A model generated the notes under the pieces. That model was given only the letters and a program-made list of their open reading frames with translations, made no database searches and was not told the origin of the DNA. Shown here piece by piece: positions 55,308-64,000 of a DNA stretch of 64,000 bases. The stretch's first letter is position 1. The number at the start of each line of letters is the position of its first letter. The position numbers and the translations under genes are program-made. This DNA is from Citrobacter sp. (GTDB lineage Bacteria > Pseudomonadota > Gammaproteobacteria > Enterobacterales > Enterobacteriaceae), in the NCBI GenBank assembly GCA_019415335.1, contig DXKH01000084.1:1-64000 (forward strand), read 5' to 3'.

Positions 55308-56729
55308 TCAGAATGAGATATTGCTGTCTATAAACGTTTCAAGCATATTCCCGCCGACTGGCGGGGAGATGAGATATCCCTGAAAGCGATCGATACCTAT
55401 TGCTTTCAACATAGCAAATTTCTCTGCACTGTCCACCCCTTCGGCAACGCAACGACTGCCTGTCAGCATACAGTAATAGTTCAGGCTTTTAATCAGCGCC
55501 AGTGCGTGTGGATCGCGTTGCATATCATTGATAATACACATATCCAGCTTGTACTCGCTAAACTGGATCTGCCTGACCGGAAACATCACGCTGCCTTGTG
55601 AAAAGCAGTCATCCAGCATAATACGAAAGCCGAGCTGTTTTAATTTTTCGATGTTCGCGGCGGTTTTTCCTCGTTGACCGATCTCGGTAGTCTCAGCAAA
55701 TTCCAGTACCAACCTGTCCGTTTGCTGCGGTGGATGCAGTTGCTGTTTTGCGGTTTCCAGCATACGTGGAAGACATTCATGACTGGCGAGGGCGGCAGGA
55801 ATGTTAAGCGAAAAATAAAATTCCCCGGGATGCTGGTTAATTCTCTGTATGGCTTCCTGCAAAACAAACGCGGTCAGTACCTGCCAGGCATATTCCGCAC
55901 GTATCTGTGGCAAAAATGCGCCGGGTTGCAGGACCGTTCCATTGCGACGCCAGCGTGAGAGAATTTCCATACCTTGTAAACGATGGTTGCTATCAACGAT
56001 CGGTTGAAATACCGGAAAGAGCTGCCGGCAATGGATAGCATGGACGAATTCACGTTCGAAGGGCGATAGCGCCTCAATGCCACTTTGGTTTCGTCGGGTC
56101 TCTGGATTGCCGGGAAAGTGAGCGGCCAGTTTCGGGTGATGTTCTGCCATCTTTTTGAGTCCTGATGTCCTCTGATTATAAAGCGTTTTTTGGCTGATAC
56201 CTCGCAGTTGTGCTCGTTCCATGATGTTGTATCCGTGCAACAAATCCAGAATAGCGTTGAGTTCGGATTTGCTGAGGCCGACAGTGGGTTTGCCATAAAC
56301 CCGCCTCGCTTTTTCCACTCGCTGCGTCAGAAAAGGGGCTTCCTGAAATCCGTGACCACGCAACTGTGCCGCAATGCAGCGCGTTGGCAAGTCGGAGGCG
56401 GCAACCCGGATTTCGGTAAGCAGACTGCGACGAGTCACAAGATGTTCCAGGGTGTGCCACAACCAACGATCGGGACAGCGACTGAGGATGAGCATTGGCA
56501 GGGGCGCGGCGGACTGTTCCAGCAGAACCGCCGCCTGCTGCAGAGTCGTGAGTAACTCAAGGGGATTGTCAGGAAGAAACACCACGATGCGACGTGCTGG
56601 CGCCAGGGTGGGAAGCGCCGATATATCCAGCGACAGCGGGTTCAACTGCGTCAATGGCTGGCGGTCTGGCGCCATCATCCTCGCGAGTCCTTCGGCGGCA
56701 TAGGGGCAGGGTGACAGAACGTAGTCCAT
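55308..56729 (-). CDS. fimK: FimK-like HTH-EAL protein at the end of the fim operon
   Basis: The product is 473 aa: an N-terminal region (1-150) without clear motif, a LuxR-like HTH (about 155-205; LSKSELNAILDLLHGYNIMERAQLRGISQKTLYNQR) and a C-terminal EAL domain (about 225-470). The gene starts 17 bp after fimH on the same strand. This position and architecture match fimK of Klebsiella pneumoniae. EAL residues are mostly kept (GMEILSRW, SLNIP, LEFAE, LDD, YKLD, AEGVD, QGY), but loop 6 is DDCFSQGS instead of DDFGTGYS. It may degrade or only sense cyclic di-GMP. Confidence 0.85.
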   Translation of the reverse strand: MDYVLSPCPYAAEGLARMMAPDRQPLTQLNPLSLDISALPTLAPARRIVVFLPDNPLELLTTLQQAAVLLEQSAAPLPMLILSRCPDRWLWHTLEHLVTRRSLLTEIRVAASDLPTRCIAAQLRGHGFQEAPFLTQRVEKARRVYGKPTVGLSKSELNAILDLLHGYNIMERAQLRGISQKTLYNQRTSGLKKMAEHHPKLAAHFPGNPETRRNQSGIEALSPFEREFVHAIHCRQLFPVFQPIVDSNHRLQGMEILSRWRRNGTVLQPGAFLPQIRAEYAWQVLTAFVLQEAIQRINQHPGEFYFSLNIPAALASHECLPRMLETAKQQLHPPQQTDRLVLEFAETTEIGQRGKTAANIEKLKQLGFRIMLDDCFSQGSVMFPVRQIQFSEYKLDMCIINDMQRDPHALALIKSLNYYCMLTGSRCVAEGVDSAEKFAMLKAIGIDRFQGYLISPPVGGNMLETFIDSNISF

Positions 56730-56745
56730 TGAGGCTCTTACCGTA

Positions 56746-57651
56746 TCACTGATAAACAAACGTCACCCCAATGATTGACTGAACATTGCCCGCCGTCACC
56801 TGTCCGCTGGTTCGCGCGTAAGTGGCCGTTAAGCCGAGGCTCACGGCAGAGGTACTGACCGCCCCTAATGATACGCTGCTGTTGGCGGGGACGATGGTAC
56901 CGTTGCGTGTGAGCTGGACGCCAATGCCCATAGCCGGTGAGGACGATGCGGTATTGGTGAAGATCGAGTTGGCGGAGTCTGCGGTGGTGCCGGAGAGGTA
57001 ATACGTCAGATTTTGGCTTTGCGCGCAGTAGACTGTCAGCGGAACGGGTTCGGAGCCTGGGTAGTCCGGCAGTGTTACCGTCACGTTGCGGGAGGAGACG
57101 TCGCAACCCCCGGTGGGGATGACCACGTTATTGTTGGCATAGATGTTCCAGACAAACTGAAAGTCGTCGCTGTCTTTGCTGTTGGTCTGACGAAGGATGA
57201 GTTTGGCGATAAGTGTCCCGGAACTTATCGCCACGCCGCCAGCAGAACTGATCGGCGTCAGATACAGTACGGTCGGCCACGGTTTATCGATCTTCGAGTC
57301 ATAGATCATCCGCGCGGTTTCACTGGTGGTCGGAAACGGGTAGCTGGAGCCGTTGTATCTTACGGTGCCGGAAAAACTCGATAACACGCCGCCGTATGCG
57401 GACCCTTGCTGGAGGGTGACATAGTCAGTCATGCTTTCGGGATAATCGTTATGACAAAAAATCTGTGTTGAGAGGTCGACGACCAGGTTTTGCCCGACAT
57501 TTACCGCGGGAGCGAGATCGACATAGACGTTCGCGCTACCGCCGCCAATGGGAATGGTCGCGCCGCTGGCGGTTTTGCAGGCGAAGGACCAGGCATTGAT
57601 TGACCAGCCCATCAGCAACAGTGTCGTCAACAGGGTGATGATTTTTTTCAT
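56746..57651 (-). CDS. fimH: Type 1 fimbrial tip adhesin FimH
   Basis: The product is 301 aa and aligns throughout with E. coli FimH (300 aa). A signal peptide precedes FACKT. Mannose-pocket residues Phe1, Asn46, Asp47, Asp54, Gln133, Asn135, Asp140 and Phe142 of the mature protein are all present. Of the residues forming the hydrophobic rim, Tyr48 is kept, but Ile52 is Met and Tyr137 is Lys. It binds mannosylated host glycoproteins. Start 57651 matches E. coli (an extra ATG at 57657). Confidence 0.96.
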   Translation of the reverse strand: MKKIITLLTTLLLMGWSINAWSFACKTASGATIPIGGGSANVYVDLAPAVNVGQNLVVDLSTQIFCHNDYPESMTDYVTLQQGSAYGGVLSSFSGTVRYNGSSYPFPTTSETARMIYDSKIDKPWPTVLYLTPISSAGGVAISSGTLIAKLILRQTNSKDSDDFQFVWNIYANNNVVIPTGGCDVSSRNVTVTLPDYPGSEPVPLTVYCAQSQNLTYYLSGTTADSANSIFTNTASSSPAMGIGVQLTRNGTIVPANSSVSLGAVSTSAVSLGLTATYARTSGQVTAGNVQSIIGVTFVYQ

Positions 57652-57667
57652 TAACATACTCTCCTGG

Positions 57668-58168
57668 TCAGGCGTAGGTGTAGGTCACGTTAATCACGGC
57701 CTGGATTGTTCCCTGGGTTGCGCCGCCGTTGACGGATATCGCTCTGACCTGCAAAGGAAAATGGGCAGATTGCGACGCGTCATCCACCTGAACCGATTTT
57801 GTCGCGCCGGTGTTCAGTCGGTTGCCGCTATCATCCTGGAGTTCAAGCTGGATATTTCCGGCAGTCCCCTGATTTTTGTAGTAGCCCGTGCTGTCGGCTG
57901 TACCGCTGAAGCTGGCGGTGACACGCGAGGTGCCCACCGGACAGTTGCTTAGCTCGAGTGCCACGGTATGCCAGTCGGAAGTAGAACCGGCGGAGACCAG
58001 ACTAAAGGTGTAGAGATCGCCAAGCTCGACGGTGGCATTGGTGATCGATACCGTGCACGGTTTCGCCACCACTTTTCCGTTCACGGTAATGGTCACGTCG
58101 GCTGCCTGTAGCGTGGAGGGGGCGACCAGTGTTACCGCCAGTAGCCACCCGGGTTGAAACCATCTCAT
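57668..58168 (-). CDS. fimG: Type 1 fimbrial minor subunit FimG
   Basis: The product is 166 aa (E. coli FimG 167). Signal peptide to LQAA; the mature start ADVTITVNGKVVAKPCTV and the Cys pair (KPCTV, SNCPVG) are diagnostic, and it ends TYTYA. It links FimH to FimF in the tip fibrillum. GGAGGC precedes the start; 12 bp after fimF. Confidence 0.95.
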   Translation of the reverse strand: MRWFQPGWLLAVTLVAPSTLQAADVTITVNGKVVAKPCTVSITNATVELGDLYTFSLVSAGSTSDWHTVALELSNCPVGTSRVTASFSGTADSTGYYKNQGTAGNIQLELQDDSGNRLNTGATKSVQVDDASQSAHFPLQVRAISVNGGATQGTIQAVINVTYTYA

Positions 58169-58180
58169 CAGAGCCTCCGT

Positions 58181-58708
58181 TTACTGAAATTCAAGAGTGA
58201 ATGTAGCTGTTGCATTAACGTGCCCCGGTGTAACAGGCACCTGCGTTGCCATCAGTCGGGCATAAAAGTTCAGCGTGTTGGTCTGACCGGGCGTCAGGGG
58301 GGTCCAGGGTAGGGTGGATGAGCTGGCATTAACGGGCAGCGCAGTCTGCTGTCCGTTGAGGATCTGAATCCCCATTCCTGCCGCCGCCGAGCTTCCGCTA
58401 TCAAGTTGCAATAACTGGGTGTTCTCGTTATCAGCAATACCGATGAAACCCACCTTCACCGCCGTGACCGACGTGCCGCAGGGGGAAAGCACAATCCGAA
58501 ACGGGATGGGAGGCGTGGTCGCGCCAACGCGGCTGAACTGCTTTGCTGCGTTATCCAGGAGATCGACAGTAAAATCTTTGGATTCGCCCGCCACGGCACA
58601 GGCGTTATCCCTGACATAACCGCTGATGGTAATGGTGCTGTCGGCGGCAAGCGCGTTAGCGGTAACCAGCGAGAAAACGGCAGCCAGTAGATAAAGACGT
58701 TTTTTCAT
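58181..58708 (-). CDS. fimF: Type 1 fimbrial minor subunit FimF
   Basis: The product is 175 aa (E. coli 176). Signal peptide then [18 protein letters not shown]; Cys pair (NACAV, SPCGTS), tail FTLEFQ. Three ATGs in a row occur (58714, 58711, 58708); the last has the best spacing from TAAGGA. It adapts the tip to the FimA rod. It starts 10 bp after the fimD stop. Confidence 0.95.
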   Translation of the reverse strand: MKKRLYLLAAVFSLVTANALAADSTITISGYVRDNACAVAGESKDFTVDLLDNAAKQFSRVGATTPPIPFRIVLSPCGTSVTAVKVGFIGIADNENTQLLQLDSGSSAAAGMGIQILNGQQTALPVNASSSTLPWTPLTPGQTNTLNFYARLMATQVPVTPGHVNATATFTLEFQ

Positions 58709-58718
58709 CATCATGTCC

Positions 58719-61340
58719 TTAGCGGCACTCCGCCGTGAGCTGAATGAGCCGTTGTTGCGGGTTCTCTGCGGTCAGGCGGTAATCCGCCACGCAACTGGCG
58801 TTCGCGGCATCCCCCCATTTCACCTGTACCTTTCCCGCCAGCGGCATGCCGCTCAGATAGACCAGTCCGTTATCGGCGACGATGCTGCTGCTTTGGCTGC
58901 TGTCAGAGGTGACCATCGCGCCGAACGGCACCGGTTTGCCGTTGTGGGTTAGCGTCATTAGCAGTTTCATCCCGACATGGGCATTAAATTCTGCACGGAC
59001 GATCGCACCGTGCGTGGGTACGACGTTGATCACCGCATCATCCAGATCAACGTTGTCGGCGAGCGTATTGGTATTCAATGCCACCCGGTTTTCGCGGTAT
59101 TCGGTGGCGTAAGGCAGGACGGCGTAACCCCGCCAGTCGGTGCGTACACCGGTCTGGTTTTCTACTTTCACGCCCTCAGCGCCCGGCGCTTTGATTAACA
59201 CCACCGTGTCATTGAGCGGTTGGCTCAGCGTGACACCGTTGGCATGCGCCAGTACGCCGCCGCTCATTCCGTAATAGAGTTGTTTGAGACCGTCACTACG
59301 GCTGTAGCCGACGTTGGCGTTGCCGTAACTGCCGCGGTAGTTCAGTGCGGCATAGCCGGTGCTGCTGCTGTTACCTTCACCGCCGCCCGCATAGCCCGTT
59401 TGCACGCTGTAGCTGAGGTTATTGTCTTCCAGCAGAGTGCCATACAGCCCCGCCAGGTTGGTCATTCGACCGTTAAGGTCGTTCGACATGCTGTAGCTGG
59501 CGCTGGCGTGTCGCCAGACGGATTTGCTGTCCGAGCGTAACCAGTGGCTGAAGGGGATATTGACGTTAATCGCGAGCATCTGATCGCGCCCCTCCTGCCA
59601 GGCATTTTTGGTCAGGCTGTAACTTACGGTCCAGTTGATATCGTCGATGGCGGTGTTCAGCCCGGCCTGCAACTGTTCGTCGGCGCTGTCGGTGCCCCAG
59701 TAAGTCTGGTGGCTCCCGCTCAGATAGAGCGTGGCAGTACGACCTAACTGTTGAGTCAGGCTCACCTGCACTTTGCCGCGCTTGTTCCAGGCGAGGTTGT
59801 AGTAATCCGTAAATTTCGGCTGTACCTGAATGACCCCATCCTGCGTTTCAACGCTATAGCCGCTCATGCGACTGTATGTGGTATCGGCAAAGCTAAAATA
59901 ACCGCGCGTGGAGTAGCGATAGCCCACTAACTGGATGTTCGTGCCAACGTCGCTCAGTGATTTGTTATAAAGAAAACGCACCGACTGACCCTGATGCTTG
60001 CTGTCATCGGGCAGGGTGGCATTGGCCTGAGTGACATCCACCGACAGCGCCCCCAGTACGCCCATATTTTTCCCCACCCCCAGATTGAAGGCGCGGTAGC
60101 GGTCTGCCAGTTGCGTCCCGCCGTACAGGGTCCAGCCAGCCGGGAGGCCATGGAGTAAGGTGCTCTGGAAGAAACTCGGTTCTTCCTGCTGATCGTTACC
60201 GCTACGGTACTCTCCGGCGGTGATGGCATAACGGGTGTGGCCTTCACGTTGCATCATCGGAACCGAAGAGTACGGAACGGTGAAATTCTGGCTGCTCCCG
60301 TCAGTTTCCTTGATGGTGACCTGCAGATCGCCGCCGTTACCGGCGGCATAAAGATCGCTAATAGTGAAGGGGCCGGGCGGTACCGTGCTGTGATAGATCT
60401 CATAGCCATTCTGTTTGATGGAGACCTGAGCTGTACCGCGGGCAATCCCGTGGATCACCGGCGCGAAACCTTTCTGGCTGTCCGGTAGCATATTGTCGTC
60501 AGAAGCGAGTTGTGCGCCGCGAAAGTTAATGCCATCAAAGATATCGCCATTGGTATAGCTGTCACCGAGCGTCAGGCGCGAGCGTAACGGCGTGATGTCC
60601 CTTTCCAGCCAGGTGTTAACGTGCTGCCATGTGTTTTCGTTGCTCGAGGAACTCCCGCCGCTACTGTAACTCCACGTGGTATTGTCACGCAGACGCCACG
60701 CGCCAAGGTTAAGCCCACTTTGCAGGTTCAGATACGCATAATTGCTGCTGCCGCCGACGTCGTTCTCGACCGTGTTGCCAGTGAAGTTGTAGTTCAGCAG
60801 TCCGGCCGTAATTCCGTGATCCCATTGTTCCGGTGGAATATAACCCCGCGCCTGGTTGCCCATAAACGCTTGCGGGATAGTCAGGTACAGCCTCTGTTGT
60901 CCCACGTCTAAACGAACGGTCGCGTCTTTAATCATCTCCGTTAACGGAACGCAGGCGTCTGTTGCCAGCGCATCCATCCCACTCACTGAGGCGGTGTTAA
61001 GTCCCATCGCCGCGAGTTGTCCACGCGTCAGGCACGGGGCCAGTTCGTGGCTGTTTTCGTTAGCCTGAAAGGTGACATCGCGAGTGGTCATATAGCCGTC
61101 ATTCAGCCAGATATCGACGCGGTACGTGCCGGGTGGCAGCTCATGCCCTTTTTCAAAACCGGAAAGATCCGCGACAGCAGACGGATCGTCCGCCAGAAAG
61201 CGTGGGTTAAAATAGATCTCTGCCTGTGCGGAGAATGTTTGTGAGGCAAGCAAAAAGGCAAAGGGGATCTGCGCCATTGCGCCAGCCAAATGTGGCGCAT
61301 AATGCCGCCTACGGACGAGTCCAGATTTCAGATATGACAT
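58719..61340 (-). CDS. fimD: Type 1 fimbrial usher FimD
   Basis: The product is 873 aa (E. coli 878). N-domain [23 protein letters not shown] follows a long signal peptide; plug and barrel blocks ([23 protein letters not shown]) and the C-terminal Cys-containing end (ASCVADYRL...TAECR) are present. It is the outer-membrane assembly pore for FimA, F, G and H. Confidence 0.96.
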   Translation of the reverse strand: MSYLKSGLVRRRHYAPHLAGAMAQIPFAFLLASQTFSAQAEIYFNPRFLADDPSAVADLSGFEKGHELPPGTYRVDIWLNDGYMTTRDVTFQANENSHELAPCLTRGQLAAMGLNTASVSGMDALATDACVPLTEMIKDATVRLDVGQQRLYLTIPQAFMGNQARGYIPPEQWDHGITAGLLNYNFTGNTVENDVGGSSNYAYLNLQSGLNLGAWRLRDNTTWSYSSGGSSSSNENTWQHVNTWLERDITPLRSRLTLGDSYTNGDIFDGINFRGAQLASDDNMLPDSQKGFAPVIHGIARGTAQVSIKQNGYEIYHSTVPPGPFTISDLYAAGNGGDLQVTIKETDGSSQNFTVPYSSVPMMQREGHTRYAITAGEYRSGNDQQEEPSFFQSTLLHGLPAGWTLYGGTQLADRYRAFNLGVGKNMGVLGALSVDVTQANATLPDDSKHQGQSVRFLYNKSLSDVGTNIQLVGYRYSTRGYFSFADTTYSRMSGYSVETQDGVIQVQPKFTDYYNLAWNKRGKVQVSLTQQLGRTATLYLSGSHQTYWGTDSADEQLQAGLNTAIDDINWTVSYSLTKNAWQEGRDQMLAINVNIPFSHWLRSDSKSVWRHASASYSMSNDLNGRMTNLAGLYGTLLEDNNLSYSVQTGYAGGGEGNSSSTGYAALNYRGSYGNANVGYSRSDGLKQLYYGMSGGVLAHANGVTLSQPLNDTVVLIKAPGAEGVKVENQTGVRTDWRGYAVLPYATEYRENRVALNTNTLADNVDLDDAVINVVPTHGAIVRAEFNAHVGMKLLMTLTHNGKPVPFGAMVTSDSSQSSSIVADNGLVYLSGMPLAGKVQVKWGDAANASCVADYRLTAENPQQRLIQLTAECR

Positions 61341-61412
61341 AGTCCCTCCGGTTCGAAATCGCCCGGCTGTCAGTTCTTTTTATTCAGGGGATGACGCTGG
61401 TTTCCCCGTTCG

Positions 61413-62117
61413 TTATTGCATTGCGCCTTTCATGCGCGGCGTCAGTGCGCCGTAGTCATTAATGGTCTTATAGGTAATGTCGCTGCCTGCATCGGCGGGT
61501 AAGGCTACGCGGGTTTCGCCCATCGGTGGGACGAGAGCATTTTCGAGCGTTCGGGTGCCCGCACTGAGTTCAGTCACCGTCAGGTAGTACGGTGTTGGAT
61601 TGATCAGCGTGAGCGTGCCCGCGCTACGGCGAAAGGTGAGTTTTTCGGGCGCCTGATCCGGCGACAGCGCGAATCCGGTCGGACGGTAATACAGTTTAAT
61701 GCGACTGATAATGGCCAACTGCAGGGTGTTGTCGCTGAGCTTCGATTTGTCCATTGATGGGATGGCTTTGACGTTCATCCAGAACAGACTTTCCCGATCC
61801 TGGGGCAACTGGTTATTGGTCGCATCGAGAATACGCAAGGTGTTCTCCTTTTTCCCCTGCATGGCAAACAGCGGCGGGGTGACCACAAAACGTCCGTCTT
61901 TGACGCCTTCGGCATTTTCCACCCATGACTGGATCAGGTACGTGCTGCTGTCGTCATTGTTGGTGACCGCCAGTTGCACCTGTTTTTGACCTGCCGGATA
62001 AATCACCCGGGTCGCCCCCAACGCCACGCCTGCTTCAGCCTGAGTGAATAATCCCATGGCGGCTATCATCAGCATCCCGCCCAGCAGGCGGCACATTATG
62101 GTGCGTGTTTTATTCAT
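61413..62117 (-). CDS. fimC: Type 1 fimbrial chaperone FimC
   Basis: The product is 234 aa from ATG 62117 (frame open to a GTG at 62138). After the signal peptide the mature sequence GVALGATRVIYPAGQKQVQLAVTNND is nearly that of E. coli FimC, including the catalytic Arg (TRV) and Lys (RIKLYYRP) of the subunit-binding cleft. It folds and delivers Fim subunits to FimD. Confidence 0.96.
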   Translation of the reverse strand: MNKTRTIMCRLLGGMLMIAAMGLFTQAEAGVALGATRVIYPAGQKQVQLAVTNNDDSSTYLIQSWVENAEGVKDGRFVVTPPLFAMQGKKENTLRILDATNNQLPQDRESLFWMNVKAIPSMDKSKLSDNTLQLAIISRIKLYYRPTGFALSPDQAPEKLTFRRSAGTLTLINPTPYYLTVTELSAGTRTLENALVPPMGETRVALPADAGSDITYKTINDYGALTPRMKGAMQ

Positions 62118-62173
62118 GTTGATCCTTGCTGTACTCACCGTCGTTTCCTGTCGTTGCTATCTCTGCGGGTTTA

Positions 62174-62713
62174 TTACTGGTAGGTCAAAGAGAACCAGGC
62201 TTGTGCATTCGCGACCCCGCCGGTGACCTGACGTCCGGTAGAACGGTATTTCGCCACGAAATGCAGTGTGGTTGGTCCGGAGTAAAGCCGTGTCCAGCTC
62301 GCGGGTGGGCCGTTAAGTGGGAGCTGGCTACCCTCTTTATCAAATAACGCTATCCCGATACCGCTGGCGATCCCCGGTCCTTCCCCCACGGAGAGAACGT
62401 CAGGGTTTTTACCATCGGCAACACCATGAAATGCCACGCCGACGCGTTGGCTTACGGCGGTACTGCACTCCTGGAGATGAATGTTGAAAGGGACAGGGCT
62501 GGCATCTTCACCTTGCGCATGAAATCGATTGCTGCTGATCTGCCCCATTTTCACGGTCATCTGGCGATCGCCTGCTTCAACACGGCAGGATTCGGCAATG
62601 ATGACCCCCTGGAAACGCATGTTTCCGCCGGGTAACGTGACGTTCCACTTGTTGCCGCCTAGCGCACAGGCGGGAAGTAAGAGCATCAGCAGACCTGATT
62701 TCATCCGTTGCAT
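62174..62713 (-). CDS. fimI: Type 1 fimbrial protein FimI
   Basis: The product is 179 aa, same length as E. coli Fim[26 protein letters not shown] and [21 protein letters not shown] are near-identical blocks. GAGGTGA precedes ATG 62713. FimI is a subunit-like protein proposed to stop rod growth at the base. Confidence 0.94.
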   Translation of the reverse strand: MQRMKSGLLMLLLPACALGGNKWNVTLPGGNMRFQGVIIAESCRVEAGDRQMTVKMGQISSNRFHAQGEDASPVPFNIHLQECSTAVSQRVGVAFHGVADGKNPDVLSVGEGPGIASGIGIALFDKEGSQLPLNGPPASWTRLYSGPTTLHFVAKYRSTGRQVTGGVANAQAWFSLTYQ

Positions 62714-62781
62714 CGTTATCACCTCAGTCCCATTGCGGATAACAGGCCGTCCTGGCCCCATTCGCTTCCCTGCCTGATGAA

Positions 62782-63330
62782 TTACTCGTACTGAACTTTG
62801 AAGGTGGCGTCAGCGTTAGCGGTACCGGCAGTCGCTGCGCCCGTTGCAAAGTAGCGAGCCTGGAACGGGATGATGTTGGTGCCATCGTTCAGGGTTGTCG
62901 CTGAGCTAAAGGTTGCGCCGTCCAGTGCCAGTGGGGTGCCTTTGTTATCGAGGATCTGAATGCCCACGTTGGTGGCGCTACCGGCTGCGGAGCTTTGCAG
63001 TGCCAGTACGGTGTTGTTAGTGGTGTCGATCGCAGTGCCAGAGAACGCGACAGAAGCTTTAGTGGATACGCTGGTATCACAGTCATCAAGCTGAATGTTG
63101 AAACCGACCGAAGAACTGGTGCTGCCTACTGTCGCCAGTTTTGCCGAACGAACCTGGCCAAGCTGTACGGTTTGATCGACAGAACCAGCATCGACGGCGC
63201 AGGCTGCGTTAACGACTTCCCCTTTAAAATGCACTGTACCGCCGTTTACCGTGGTGGTATCGGCCATAGCCGTTGCGCAGGCCAGGGACAGAGCTGACGC
63301 AGCAACGATAGCCAGTGTTTTAATTTTCAT
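62782..63330 (-). CDS. fimA: Type 1 fimbrial major subunit FimA
   Basis: The product is 182 aa. Signal peptide ([23 protein letters not shown]), mature [24 protein letters not shown], Cys pair (NAACAV, LDDCDTS), ending FKVQYE as in E. coli. Its first ATG follows TAAAGGAAA. It forms the helical rod. Transcription depends on the invertible switch upstream. Confidence 0.96.
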   Translation of the reverse strand: MKIKTLAIVAASALSLACATAMADTTTVNGGTVHFKGEVVNAACAVDAGSVDQTVQLGQVRSAKLATVGSTSSSVGFNIQLDDCDTSVSTKASVAFSGTAIDTTNNTVLALQSSAAGSATNVGIQILDNKGTPLALDGATFSSATTLNDGTNIIPFQARYFATGAATAGTANADATFKVQYE

Positions 63331-63458
63331 GCTGTTTTCCTTTAAACAATATCGATATAACGAACCCAAAAGGGCAGTCGTTATGCCTTCCAGGCATGCC
63401 ATGTTTTAACCGATGGTACGACTGCCGGTTCTGCACAGTTTTCACCCAATTAATGAGA

Positions 63459-63470
63459 CAATTGGGGCCA
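63459..63470. repeat. fimS inverted repeat, fimA side
   Basis: CAATTGGGGCCA, 12 bp, is an exact inverted match of 63768-63779 and extends the 9-bp E. coli core by three bases. Confidence 0.93.
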
Positions 63471-63776
63471 TTTTGACTCGTTGGGATAAATGGCTTCAAA
63501 TGGTGTTGTCTTTGTTTTTTTATAGATTGTTATGTTGTAATTTTGTTTTTTATGGATATAAAAAACTGCTTTATGATTTTTAATAGACGGGCTGATACCG
63601 GGCAGGATTCAGATGAAAAATCCTGGAAGTGTTTCAGTTGCGGAGGCGGGTGTGAAAAAATGCTGAGGATAATGCTATTCTAATCAATGAGATAATAAGT
63701 ATTATTCGATAATTCCTGACTTGTTAGTTGCAAAGCTTTACTAAATTTTTTTATGATATAAACAGTTTGGCCCCAA
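63462..63776. promoter_or_regulatory. fimS: fimS invertible phase switch (shown in OFF orientation)
   Basis: TTGGGGCCA (63462-63470) and its reverse complement TGGCCCCAA (63768-63776) are the same 9-bp inverted repeats that bound fimS in E. coli; the outer span is 315 bp, near the 314 bp known there. Fim recombinases flip the segment. The promoter inside points toward fimE, away from fimA, so this copy is OFF. The switch lies 131 bp before fimA and 47 bp beyond the fimE stop. Confidence 0.93.
63728..63757 (+). promoter_or_regulatory. fimA promoter inside fimS, pointing away from fimA
   Basis: -35 TTGCAA (63728-63733) and -10 TATGAT (63752-63757) with 18-bp spacing, followed by ATATAAACAGTTTGGCCCC. 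E. coli has the same -10 (TATGAT) and the same 10-11 bp to the repeat. It reads in the plus direction, antisense to fimE, defining the OFF state. Confidence 0.8.
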
Positions 63777-63779
63777 TTG
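63768..63779. repeat. fimS inverted repeat, fimE side
   Basis: TGGCCCCAATTG, 12 bp, is the partner of 63459-63470 and is adjacent to the -10 box of the switch promoter. Confidence 0.93.
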
Positions 63780-63823
63780 ACCTATTCATTCCAAGACTTC
63801 CCTTTCTATATCAATAAGTTATC

Positions 63824-64000
63824 TTATTTCTTTTTCTCCTGTGAAATGACGTCCAACAGACTGCTTCTCTCCCATAATCCGGCGAAACGTGCGGCGTTGC
63901 TGGCGGTATAACGGACGGTATGGCGGATATTACGATGGCCAAGATAATCCTGAATCAGGCGTGTATCCGCGCCCCTTTCAGCAAGTTCATAACCGCAGGC
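63824..64000 (-). CDS. fimE: FimE tyrosine recombinase, C-terminal part
   Basis: The last 58 codons are in the window (ACGYELAERGADTRLIQDYL...). ELAERGADTRLIQDYLGHRN carries the family's LGH box, and RYTASNAARF the catalytic Tyr. The CGYELAERGADTR and SNAARFAGLWER blocks match E. coli FimE rather than FimB. In E. coli FimE turns fimS mainly from ON to OFF. The rest of the gene, and any fimB, lie beyond the window. The terminal residues DVISQEKKK differ from E. coli. Confidence 0.92.
   Translation of the reverse strand, partial: ACGYELAERGADTRLIQDYLGHRNIRHTVRYTASNAARFAGLWERSSLLDVISQEKKK

Noticed and set aside
55171..55383. Plus-strand frame of 70 aa in the fimK-luxR gap
   Set aside because: Overlaps the fimK end on the opposite strand, with no motif.
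1..64000. CRISPR arrays, tRNA or rRNA genes, including a leuX-like attachment tRNA
   Set aside because: I looked for regular direct repeats with spacers and for tRNA cloverleaf ends (GGTTCGAxTCC followed by CCA) and found none.

Overview
The window looks like an enterobacterial chromosome (Citrobacter/Klebsiella-like). This rests on a complete type 1 fim operon ending in a fimK-type gene, the hypT-iadA-yjiG-yjiH gene order known from E. coli next to the fim locus, and an EvgA/EvgS-like pair. The species cannot be named from the sequence alone. The left half reads as a mosaic accessory region; the right half holds two fimbrial operons and their regulators.

Positions 1-14521: the tail of an IS3-family element is followed by a uniform plus-strand catabolic cluster. 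It contains an outer-membrane SphA/phenol-MetA-type protein, a Crp/Fnr regulator, a LysR regulator, an MFS transporter, two CoA-transferase subunits, a cupin, an SDR, a 3-hydroxyacyl-CoA dehydrogenase-like enzyme, a cyclase-family metal hydrolase, a thiolase, a beta-keto-acid cleavage enzyme (BKACE) and a second-copy-type PntA/PntB transhydrogenase. The chemistry suggests oxidation of a hydroxy acid to a beta-keto acid. BKACE would then split it into acetoacetate plus an acyl-CoA, the CoA-transferase would activate the acetoacetate, and the thiolase would cleave acetoacetyl-CoA. The substrate is unknown.

Positions 14522-27066: patchwork of accessory DNA. It has a prophage-satellite remnant (AlpA, inovirus Gp2/YagK-like), an unrecognised 305-aa gene, a MarR-controlled pair of F420-reductase-like genes, a zinc-free MDR oxidoreductase with a LysR gene, an IS30 fragment, a frameshifted phzF gene, and a rearrangement junction near 24400 that truncates both a YfjP-like GTPase and a metal-type response regulator. 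A secreted alpha/beta hydrolase and an ABC permease fragment follow.

Positions 27267-33232: a LacI-family repressor gene and a TRAP-transporter/SDR/RbsD-FucU operon. They share the same 12-bp palindrome TGTAACGTTACA in front of the repressor gene and in front of the operon, so a local regulon can be read directly.

Positions 33233-51921: an Asp/Glu racemase-family gene, hypT, iadA, yjiG and yjiH; then an EvgA/EvgS-like two-component system, a LuxR-type regulator and a four-gene chaperone-usher fimbrial operon; then a DcuA/B-type transporter, an aspartate ammonia-lyase, a divergent LysR gene and a small ABM-domain protein. Several genes deal with aspartate and C4-dicarboxylates.

Positions 51922-64000: about 1.8 kb of AT-rich decayed DNA with an orphan strong terminator, a lux-box-like site, a convergent luxI/luxR pair, and on the minus strand fimA-I-C-D-F-G-H-K. 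The invertible fimS switch (12-bp inverted repeats) and the end of fimE close the window. The fimA promoter inside the switch points away from fimA, so the assembled sequence is phase OFF.
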